Source of the DNA: Streptomyces sp. NBC_00258
Lineage (GTDB): Bacteria; Actinomycetota; Actinomycetes; Streptomycetales; Streptomycetaceae
NCBI RefSeq assembly: GCF_036182465.1
Contig: NZ_CP108081.1
Coordinates: 5,766,001-5,830,000, forward strand
DNA: 64,000 bases
Direction of reading: 5' to 3'
The stretch's first letter is position 1; each line of letters starts with the position of its first letter. The notes beneath the pieces are model-generated. The model made no database searches, was not told the DNA's origin, and was given only the letters and a program-made list of their open reading frames with translations. Positions 57,151-64,000 of this stretch are shown here, piece after piece. The position numbers and the translations under genes are program-made.

Positions 57151-58143
57151 ATGCAAGCCAGACGCACAGTCGCCCTGGCGGCAGCCGTCCTGGCCCTGCT
57201 GCTGGCGATCCTGTTCAGCCTGGCCGTAGGCGCCCGCGCCATCCCACCCTCCGCCGTGCTGGACGCCCTGCTGAACGGCGGCCACAGCGACGCCGCCGAA
57301 GTCGTACGCGGCCTGCGCGTCCCCCGTACCCTCATCGGCCTCATGGTCGGCGCGGGACTCGCACTCGCCGGCACGGTCCTCCAGGGCATCACCCGCAACC
57401 CCATCGCCGACCCCGGCATCCTCGGCATCAGCCAGGGCGCCTCGGTCGGGGTCGTCCTCGCCATCGCGTTCGCGGGGATCCACACGCTCACGGGGTATGT
57501 GTGGTTCGCCTTCGCGGGCGCCGCCATCGCGTCGGTCGCGGTGTACGCGGTCGCGTCGAGCGGACGCGGCGGCGCGACGCCGGTGAAGCTCGCGCTCGGC
57601 GGCGCGGCGATCAACGCGCTGCTCGTGTCGGTCACCACCGCCGTGCTCACCACCAAGGCGTCGGCGCTGGACGAGTTCCGGTTCTGGCAGGTGGGCTCGC
57701 TGGCCGGGCGGGACGCGGAGATCGTCGGTCAGGTGTGGCCGTTCCTGCTGGTCGGGGCCGTGCTCGTGCTGTCGGTCGCCCGCGGGCTCGACGCACTCGC
57801 GCTCGGCGAGGACGTCGCCCAGGGGCTGGGGCAGCGGGTCGCGACGGTACGGATCGTCGGCGGGCTCGGGGCCACCGTCCTCACCGGGGTCGGGGTCGCC
57901 GCAGCCGGGCCCCTCGCCTTCATCGGGCTTGCCGTTCCGCACATCGCCCGCGCGATCGTGGGGCCCGCCCACCGGTGGGTGCTGCCGCTCGCCGCGCTCC
58001 TCGGCCCGACCATGCTGCTCGTCTCGGACACCGTCGGCCGGGTGCTGTTCCCGCCGAGCGAGGTCCCGGCCGGCGTGATGACGGCGCTGATCGGGGTGCC
58101 GTTCCTGGTCGGGCTCGTCCGCAGGAAGGCGGTACCGGCGTGA
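57151..58143 (+). CDS. FecCD-type siderophore ABC permease, first
   Basis: 330 residues, about nine spans. FecCD hallmarks: VLQGITRNPIADPGILGISQ and GASVGVVLAIAFAG, AGPLAFIGLAVPHIARAIVG near the end. With the next two genes it forms the inner-membrane part of a ferric-siderophore importer. ATG at 57151. The stop overlaps the second permease start (GTGA). An iron-box-like sequence precedes it. Confidence 0.94.
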   Translation: MQARRTVALAAAVLALLLAILFSLAVGARAIPPSAVLDALLNGGHSDAAEVVRGLRVPRTLIGLMVGAGLALAGTVLQGITRNPIADPGILGISQGASVGVVLAIAFAGIHTLTGYVWFAFAGAAIASVAVYAVASSGRGGATPVKLALGGAAINALLVSVTTAVLTTKASALDEFRFWQVGSLAGRDAEIVGQVWPFLLVGAVLVLSVARGLDALALGEDVAQGLGQRVATVRIVGGLGATVLTGVGVAAAGPLAFIGLAVPHIARAIVGPAHRWVLPLAALLGPTMLLVSDTVGRVLFPPSEVPAGVMTALIGVPFLVGLVRRKAVPA

Positions 58144-59237
58144 CGACGGCCTCGACGACCAGGACCTCCACGGCCGGACGGGCCACCACCACCGCCTCCG
58201 CCGGATACTCCGTACTCCGCGCCCGGCGGGCCACCTTCCTGCTGCACCGGCGGGCGACCGCCGTCGCCGCCGGCCTCGCCCTGCTCCTCGCGGCGGCCTG
58301 TCTCGCGTACCTCTGTGTCGGCGAGAGCTTCGTGGCGCCCGGTGAGGTGCTGAAGGTCCTGGCGGGGCGGCCGTCGACGGACGAGCTGGTGGTCGGGACG
58401 CTGCGGGCGCCCCGGCTGGTGGTCGGGCTGCTCGTCGGGGCGGCCTTCGGGGTCGCGGGCGGGCTGATCCAGACCGTGGCCCGCAATCCGCTCGCCAGCC
58501 CGGACATCATCGGGATCAGCCAGGGCGCGAGCGCGCTGACGGTGGGCGCGATGACGTTCGGGGTGACGTCGTACACGGTCCTGCCGTATCTGTCGGTGGC
58601 GGGCGGGCTGCTGGCCGCCGCGCTCGTGTACGTCTTCGCCTGGCGCGGCGGGCTGCACGCGACGCGGTTCGTGCTCATCGGGATCGGGTTCGCGATCGCG
58701 CTGCGCTCGGTGACCACGCTCTTCATGACGAAGGGCGACTACCTGGTCGCGCAGCAGGCGCAGATCTGGATGACGGGCTCGCTGAACGGCCGCGGCTGGG
58801 CGGAGGCCGCGCCCCTCGGCTGGACGCTGCTGGTCCTCGTACCGGCCGTCGCGTGGGCGGCCCGGGCGCAGCGGGCGGTCGGTCTGGACGACGACACGGC
58901 GACGGCGCTCGGTGTGCGGCTGAACCGGGTGCGGCTGGGGCTCGTGGTGCTCGGGGTCGTCCTCGCCTCGGTGGCGACCGGGGCGGCGGGTCCGGTCGAC
59001 TTCGTGGCGCTGCTGGCTCCGCAGATCGCCCGGCGGATGACCCGTACCGCGCAGATCCCGCTCGTGTGCTCGGCGTTGCTCGGTGCCGTCGTCGTCGTAC
59101 TGGCGGATCTGCTGGGGCGGAAGCTGTTCTCGCCGACCGAGGTGCCGGTCGGGGTGTTCACGGCGGCCGTGGGGGCGCCGTATCTGATCTGGCTCATCGT
59201 CCGGAGCCGTACCGTCCGTTCTGGAGGCAAGGCGTGA
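58140..59237 (+). CDS. FecCD-type siderophore ABC permease, second
   Basis: 365 residues. A Thr/Ser/Ala-rich N-terminus of about 35 residues precedes the spans, longer than usual. FecCD motifs: GLIQTVARNPLASPDIIGIS and QGASALTVGAMTFG, then AAGPVDFVALLAPQIARRM. The heterodimer partner of the first permease. GTG at 58140 overlaps the previous stop. The ATPase gene follows 34 bases later. Confidence 0.94.
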   Translation: MTTASTTRTSTAGRATTTASAGYSVLRARRATFLLHRRATAVAAGLALLLAAACLAYLCVGESFVAPGEVLKVLAGRPSTDELVVGTLRAPRLVVGLLVGAAFGVAGGLIQTVARNPLASPDIIGISQGASALTVGAMTFGVTSYTVLPYLSVAGGLLAAALVYVFAWRGGLHATRFVLIGIGFAIALRSVTTLFMTKGDYLVAQQAQIWMTGSLNGRGWAEAAPLGWTLLVLVPAVAWAARAQRAVGLDDDTATALGVRLNRVRLGLVVLGVVLASVATGAAGPVDFVALLAPQIARRMTRTAQIPLVCSALLGAVVVVLADLLGRKLFSPTEVPVGVFTAAVGAPYLIWLIVRSRTVRSGGKA

Positions 59238-59271
59238 GGCAGAGCATGGCGAAGGGCAGGAGGGGCAGGGC

Positions 59272-60285
59272 ATGAGCAGGCTGTCGGCGCGTGAGCTGAC
59301 GCTCGCGTACGAGGACCGCACCGTGGTGCGCGAGCTGGACCTCGCGATCCCGGACGGGCGGGTGACGGTCATCGTCGGACCCAACGCCTGCGGCAAATCG
59401 ACCACTTTGCGTGCGCTCGGGCGGCTGCTGAAGCCGAAGGGCGGGGCCGTGCTCCTGGACGGGACCTCGCTCGCCAAGCTGCCCACCAAGCGGATCGCCC
59501 AGCAGATCGGGCTGTTGCCGCAGACACCGGTCGCGCCCGAGGCGATCACGGTCGCGGACCTCGTCTCGCGCGGCCGCCAGCCGCACCAGAGCTGGTGGCA
59601 GCAGTGGTCGGAGGCGGACGAGCGGGCCGTGACGGAGGCGATGGAGCGTACGGATGTGGCGGCGCTGGCCGAGCGTCCCGTGGACGAGCTGTCGGGCGGG
59701 CAGCGGCAGCGGGTCTGGATCGCGATGGCGCTCGCCCAGGAGACCGAACTGCTGCTCCTGGACGAGCCGACGACCTACCTCGACATCGCGCACCAGGTGG
59801 AAGTCCTGGACCTGGTGCGGCAGTTGAACCAGGACCGCGGCCGCACGGTGGTGGTCGTCCTGCACGACCTCAACCAGGCCGCCCGCTACGCCGACCACCT
59901 CGTCGCCATGAAGGAAGGGCAGATCGTCGCCTCCGGGACACCGTCGGAGATCGTCACGGCCGATCTCGTACGGGAGGTCTTCGGGCTGGAGTGCGTGGTC
60001 GTGCCGGATCCGGTGACCGGGTCGCCGCTGGTGGTGCCCGGGGCCCCGTGGCGGGGCGATGCCGGTGTACCGAGCGCGGTGAGCCACGGCGAAGCGGCAG
60101 GCCCGACGGGCGAAGCCGAGGTCCCGGGCCCGGCGAGCGCCCTCGAAGCCCCGGGCCCGGCGGACGACCCCGAAGCCCCGAGTCCGGCGGACGATTCCGA
60201 GGTCCCGGCCCAGGCGGGCGCCCCGGAGGACTCCGCTACCTCGGGCGCTGCGACCTCCACACCAGGTACAGCGCCGAAGCGATAG
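59272..60285 (+). CDS. Siderophore ABC ATPase (FepC-like) with acidic/Pro tail
   Basis: 337 residues. Walker A VGPNACGKSTTLRALG, Q-loop IGLLPQTPVAPEAITV, signature DELSGGQRQRVWIAMALAQE, Walker B LLLLDEPTTYLDIAHQVEVL, and H-loop VVLHDLNQAARYADHL; FepC/FhuC group. The core ends near residue 262; the last ~75 residues are a tail of repeated P-G-P-A, P-A-D-D and E-A-P units (VPGPASALEAPGPADDPEAP). No substrate-binding protein gene is adjacent. ATG at 59272. The last 50 bases overlap the convergent gene. Confidence 0.94.
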   Translation: MSRLSARELTLAYEDRTVVRELDLAIPDGRVTVIVGPNACGKSTTLRALGRLLKPKGGAVLLDGTSLAKLPTKRIAQQIGLLPQTPVAPEAITVADLVSRGRQPHQSWWQQWSEADERAVTEAMERTDVAALAERPVDELSGGQRQRVWIAMALAQETELLLLDEPTTYLDIAHQVEVLDLVRQLNQDRGRTVVVVLHDLNQAARYADHLVAMKEGQIVASGTPSEIVTADLVREVFGLECVVVPDPVTGSPLVVPGAPWRGDAGVPSAVSHGEAAGPTGEAEVPGPASALEAPGPADDPEAPSPADDSEVPAQAGAPEDSATSGAATSTPGTAPKR

Positions 60286-61237
60286 CCGCGCCGCGCAGGA
60301 CCCAGGGCCAGGTCTCGGCGACCGCGTCGTTCATCCGGCCGTCCGCGATGGGCGTGCCCCAACGGCCTTCCGTACGGCCCCAGAGCCAGACGATGCCCGC
60401 GGTGGCGACCAGGCCGGGCACGCCGAGGACGGCCCACTTCGACTCGGTGGGGCTGAGGCGGCGCGAGAGGTAGGCGATGAGCCAGCCGAGGCCGAGCATG
60501 ACGAGGTTCCCGATGGCGGCGCCGGCCACCAGCAGGGCCGCGGCGAGCAGCAGGAGCGGGTTCGTCCAGCCGCCGCCGACGGGGCGCAGCCGGGGGACGA
60601 AGCGGCGGGCCTTCTTCCCGGCCGCCACGTCCGCCTCGGCCGCCTCGACGGGTGGCGCGGGTACGACGGCGGGTGCTGCGGGCTTCGGGTCAGGCTCGTC
60701 CTTCTCCGGGGGCGGTGGCTTGAGCAGTTCGGGGATCTCGATGCCGCCCGTGAACCCGGGCACGCTGTCCGCCGACCCGAACGGGCTGCTCTCCACCCGC
60801 CACCAGTCGGGCTGCCCGGACCCGAGTTCCTCCGTGCTCGCGAGGTGCGGCGGGGAGGGCGCGGAGTCGGCCGTCGCGGGGACGTCCGGCTCCGCGGGGC
60901 GCGGCCGGGGGACGACCCGGCGCAGGCGCTTCGACCGCGGCTCGGGCTCCTGGGCGCGCTGGGTGGGGACGGCCGCCCGGGGCTCGGCCGGGCCCTCGCC
61001 CCCGCCGGTGTCGGCGTTCGCGGCGGCGACGACCGACTCGGGGGTGCCGAGCCGTTCGAGGATGCGGCGGACCGCGGCCGGACTGTCGACGGTCGCCTTG
61101 GCCCGGCGCCTGTCGATCTCGTTGCGCAGCTCCGAGACCAGGCGCATGCGGATGCCCGACGGCAGCTGCCGTTGCTGAGCCACGTCCCCGACACGGCTCA
61201 GATACTCGTAGACGACCTGGTCGCTCTCGATACCCAC
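60236..61237 (-). CDS. Membrane protein with disordered N-terminal half, unknown
   Basis: 333 residues. GTG at 61237 follows GGAGGGGA. The N-terminal ~80 residues (YLSRVGDVAQQRQLPSGIRM, then VSELRNEIDRRRAKATVDSP and VRRILERLGTPESVVAAANA) form a helical segment like the SCIFF/DUF1700-type N-part of HAAS membrane proteins. A Pro/Glu/Arg-rich disordered stretch (about 85-210) follows, then four hydrophobic spans (NPLLLLAAALLVAGAAIGNL and others). The 3' end overlaps the ABC ATPase tail by 50 bases, tail to tail. Function unknown. Confidence 0.78.
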   Translation of the reverse strand: MGIESDQVVYEYLSRVGDVAQQRQLPSGIRMRLVSELRNEIDRRRAKATVDSPAAVRRILERLGTPESVVAAANADTGGGEGPAEPRAAVPTQRAQEPEPRSKRLRRVVPRPRPAEPDVPATADSAPSPPHLASTEELGSGQPDWWRVESSPFGSADSVPGFTGGIEIPELLKPPPPEKDEPDPKPAAPAVVPAPPVEAAEADVAAGKKARRFVPRLRPVGGGWTNPLLLLAAALLVAGAAIGNLVMLGLGWLIAYLSRRLSPTESKWAVLGVPGLVATAGIVWLWGRTEGRWGTPIADGRMNDAVAETWPWVLRGAAIASALYLVWRSQRPR

Positions 61238-61668
61238 GAAGTCCCCTCCGGGGCGGGTGCGTCGAATACCCCGTGGGACGACGTTAGCGCAGGGGGGTGG
61301 GCGCGGACGCGGGTCAGGTCGGCTCGCACACGCGCGGGTTCCCCACTTCCCGGAGGAACGCCACGGAGGACTTCCCGGACGGGGGCGCGACACCGATGAC
61401 GGCGACCGGCTTGTCGAAGTCGAGGTCCGCCCTCGGATCCCCCGATCCTCCGGATCCCCCAACCCCTTTGACCTGCCGAGTAGTTGACCGGGAGCCCGGG
61501 GTGACCGGTGCGGGTGGAGTGCTGCCAGGGGTGCCGTGACGCTCCTGACGCTGTTCGTCCCGCGGCCGCCCGGGAAACGTTCCGCCCGCCCGGCGTCCGC
61601 CCGGCACACAGGCTCCGGGGCCCGGTACACGGCCCCTGCCGGGCCCGCCACCCGCTACCGTTGAGCGG
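61238..61668. other. Divergent intergenic region, no gene seen
   Basis: 431 bases, no convincing frame. It contains a short repetition GGATCCCCCGATCCTCCGGA near 61435-61455 and GC-rich inverted runs (GGGCCCGGTACACGGCCCCT) near 61620. Promoters for both flanking genes must be here. Confidence 0.5.
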
Positions 61669-64000
61669 ATGAGCAGCGATGAGAAGCAGGTGGCCCCGCG
61701 GTCCCTCGCGGAGGCGCTCCGCGCGAAGGAGGACGGTTCCCTCGCCGCGCTCCTGCGCGCCCGCCCGGACCTCATCACGCCCGTCCCCACCGACCTCACG
61801 CAGCTCGCCACCCGCGCCGGCACCCGCGCCTCCGTGATCCGCGCCCTGGAACGCCTGGACCGGTTCACGCTCCAGACGGCGGAGGCGCTGGCCGTGGCCC
61901 CGGAGCCGGCGGACCACGAGACGCTCCTTGCACTGCTGGCCGGCGACGAGAACGACCCCGCGGTCGTCGGGGCGTTCCCGCACGCCCTGGCCGCCCTGCG
62001 CGAACAGGCCCTGGTGTGGGGCCCGGACGACCGGCTCCGCCTGGTCCGCACGGCCCGCGAGTTGCTCGCGCCCTCGCCGCAGCACCCGTCCCCGACGGGC
62101 CTCGGCCCGACGGTCGCGGAGGCCACGTCGGGCATGTCCCCCGGCCGGATCCAGGAGATCCTCACGGCGGCGGGGCTGCCCACGACGCACGACGCGGTGT
62201 CGGCGGTGGCGTCCCTGACCGCCCTCTTCACCGACCGTGCCCGGATGGCGGACCTGCTCGCCACGGCCGCGCCCGACTCCCTGGACGTCCTGTCCCGGCT
62301 GGTCTGGGGCCCGCCCTACGGCCAGGTGACCGCCGATCCCGCCTCGCGTCTGCGCTGGCTCCTGGACCGCGGTCTGCTCCTGCCGACGGCGCCCGGCACG
62401 GTCGTACTGCCCCGCGAGGTCGCCCTCCATCTCAGGGCGGGCCGCGCCCATCGCGACACCGCGCCCCTGCCGCCGGCGGTCGAGCCCGCCGCCACGCACC
62501 GTCCACAGGTTGTGGACACGTCGGCGGCCGGCCAGGCGTACACCGCGCTCGCGACCGTCGAGGAACTGCTGAAGGACTGGGACGAGGGCGGCCCGACCGT
62601 CCTGCGCGCGGGCGGCCTGAGCGTACGGGACCTCAAGCGCACCGCCGTGGCCCTGGACGTCTCGGAACCGGTCGCCGCGTTCTGGATCGAACTCGCCTAC
62701 GCGGCAGGCCTGTTGGCGTCGGACGGCGAGGCCGACGAGCGCTACGCGGCGACCCCCGCGTACGACGAATGGCTGGAGCTCCCGTCGGCCGAGCGCTGGA
62801 CGCGGCTGGCCACGGCCTGGCTGTCCGCCACCCGCACGGCGGGCGTGATCGGCGGCCGGGACACCAAGGAGCGCACGCTGTCCGCGCTGGGCCCGGGCCT
62901 CGACCGCTCGGCCGCCCCGGAGGTCCGCCACCGCGTCCTGACACTCCTCGCCGCACTCCCCGAGGGCGCCTCCGCGTCCCCCGACTCCCTCGTCGCCCGC
63001 CTCCACTGGGAGCGCGCGCTGCGCGGGGCCGCCTCCTCGGACGATCTGCGGGCCCGGCTCGCCCGGTGGACGCTGTCCGAGGCCGAGTCACTGGGGATCA
63101 CCGGGCGGGGGGCGCTGTCGGCGCACGGGCGGGCGCTGATCGGGGCGGAATCGAGCTCACCCGCCCCGGAGACGGACTCAGGACCGGGCGACAAACTCCC
63201 CGTCCACCACCACAGGCATCACCCCGCGCCCCCTCCGCAGCCCCGCTCGCCCGCCGAGCTGGCCTCCGCCGCCTCCCGCGCCGGCCGCCTGCTCGCGCCC
63301 CTGCTCCCCGAGCCCCTCGACCACGTCCTCCTCCAGGCGGACCTGACGGCGGTGGCTCCGGGCCCGCTGCAACGCCCGCTGGCGGACACGCTGGACGTCC
63401 TCGCGGACGTGGAGTCGAAGGGCGGGGCGACGGTGTACCGCTTCACACCGGGCTCCGTCCGCCGGGCGCTGGACGCGGGCCGCTCGGCCTCGGACCTGCA
63501 CACGTTCCTCTCCGAGCACTCCCGTACGCCGGTTCCGCAGCCGCTCACCTACCTGATCGACGACGTGGCGCGCAGACACGGCCACCTGCGGATCGGCTCG
63601 GCTTCGGCGTACGTCCGCTGCGACGACGACGCCCTGCTGAACGAGATCATCGCCGACAAGCGCTCCCAGGGGCTGCGCCTGCGCCGCCTCGCGCCCACGG
63701 TGCTGGCCGCGCAGGCCGACCCGGCGACACTGCTCGAAGGACTGCGTTCGATGGGCTTCGCACCGGCCGCCGAGTCGGCCGAGGGCGACGTACTGATCAC
63801 CCGCGCGCACGCCCATCGCACGCCCCCGCGCACGGCGCCCGAGCCGGTCCCGGACGGTCCGCCGTCCCCCGACACCACCCTGCTGGGCGCCGCGATCCGG
63901 GCCATCCGCGCGGGCGACCTGGCCTCCACGACCCCGCACAAGCCCACCGCCGCCGCTCCCGGCCGCAACGGCACGCTTCCCCGCACCACCTCCGCCGAGA
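61669..64000 (+). CDS. XPB/Ssl2-type helicase-associated (Helicase_C_3) protein, 3' end missing
   Basis: Open from ATG 61669 to the window edge (777 codons), translated by hand. The N-terminus MSSDEKQVAPRSLAEALRAK, then HALAALREQALVWGPDDRL and WGPPYGQVTADPASRLRWLL, and GTVVLPREVALHLRAG match the actinobacterial helicase-associated protein that carries an XPB/Ssl2 Helicase_C_3 domain in its C-terminal half. The stretch near residues 555-640 (ADLTAVAPGPLQRPLADTLD) leads into it. A His-rich insert (HHHRHHPAPPP) lies near residue 515. No ATPase motifs are seen in the visible part. DNA-related function is inferred from family. Confidence 0.83.
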   Translation, partial: MSSDEKQVAPRSLAEALRAKEDGSLAALLRARPDLITPVPTDLTQLATRAGTRASVIRALERLDRFTLQTAEALAVAPEPADHETLLALLAGDENDPAVVGAFPHALAALREQALVWGPDDRLRLVRTARELLAPSPQHPSPTGLGPTVAEATSGMSPGRIQEILTAAGLPTTHDAVSAVASLTALFTDRARMADLLATAAPDSLDVLSRLVWGPPYGQVTADPASRLRWLLDRGLLLPTAPGTVVLPREVALHLRAGRAHRDTAPLPPAVEPAATHRPQVVDTSAAGQAYTALATVEELLKDWDEGGPTVLRAGGLSVRDLKRTAVALDVSEPVAAFWIELAYAAGLLASDGEADERYAATPAYDEWLELPSAERWTRLATAWLSATRTAGVIGGRDTKERTLSALGPGLDRSAAPEVRHRVLTLLAALPEGASASPDSLVARLHWERALRGAASSDDLRARLARWTLSEAESLGITGRGALSAHGRALIGAESSSPAPETDSGPGDKLPVHHHRHHPAPPPQPRSPAELASAASRAGRLLAPLLPEPLDHVLLQADLTAVAPGPLQRPLADTLDVLADVESKGGATVYRFTPGSVRRALDAGRSASDLHTFLSEHSRTPVPQPLTYLIDDVARRHGHLRIGSASAYVRCDDDALLNEIIADKRSQGLRLRRLAPTVLAAQADPATLLEGLRSMGFAPAAESAEGDVLITRAHAHRTPPRTAPEPVPDGPPSPDTTLLGAAIRAIRAGDLASTTPHKPTAAAPGRNGTLPRTTSAE

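Noticed and set aside
61198..63006. 602-codon minus-strand frame over the helicase-associated gene
   Set aside because: Arg/Gly-rich shadow; the plus strand keeps a family-like sequence from ATG 61669 to the window edge.

Overview
The window is high-GC chromosomal DNA of a Streptomyces (or close relative). The evidence is a complete conservon (CvnA-B-C-D plus P450), futalosine-pathway menaquinone genes (mqnB, mqnD), an XRE/DUF397 (WhiJ-type) pair, a DUF6232 gene, DUF2771, DUF3027 and DUF2530 genes, and a cellulase preceded by an exact 14-bp CebR box. I recognise families by sequence memory only; no searches were run.

Layout. 1-3.1 kb: minus-strand catabolic operon (MDMPI-like protein, AtuA-like protein, acyl-CoA carboxylase beta subunit cut by the window edge) behind a palindrome. 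3.3-7.7 kb: EamA exporter and a large FAD/Fe-S D-lactate-dehydrogenase-type oxidoreductase. 7.9-13.0 kb: conservon operon of five overlapping genes ending in a CYP157-like P450 whose K-helix reads E-V-L-W instead of E-x-x-R. 13.3-16.1 kb: serC and a convergent secreted GH5-CBM2 cellulase. 16.2-19.0 kb: DrrAB-type ABC exporter divergent from its TetR regulator, with a 42-bp inverted-repeat operator between them. 19.1-25.5 kb: secreted beta-propeller-like protein, SGNH hydrolase, broken Uma2 gene, MarR regulator, SMI1/KNR4 protein, an HTH protein, and the XRE/DUF397 pair. 25.6-31.2 kb: possible small-metabolite cassette (MFS exporter, PobA-like flavin monooxygenase, fused methyltransferase), then an aldo/keto reductase. 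31.4-38.9 kb: 29-residue membrane peptide, ThpR, MFS/MarR pair, ribbon-helix-helix protein, NCS2 purine permease, DUF2530 protein, CtpE-type P-type ATPase.

39-46.6 kb is a patchwork accessory region: decayed DDE transposase, truncated DUF6233 fragment, DUF6232 membrane protein next to a small protein that shares a glycine-rich motif with it, an odd tRNA-Gly-like cloverleaf with its own terminator, a secreted protein with a decayed paralogue beside it, and a secreted amidase with a lipoprotein. 46.7-64 kb returns to core-like content: sacsin-type GHKL ATPase, DUF3027, MFS, DUF2771, mqnB-mqnD, cold-shock protein, HAD phosphatase, an iron-siderophore ABC importer without a binding protein, a membrane protein, and a partial XPB/Ssl2-type helicase-associated protein.

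Eleven intergenic spots carry members of one repeat family (core GCGCGGGGAACTGCGCGACC), with a second form in which the middle is replaced by a different stem.
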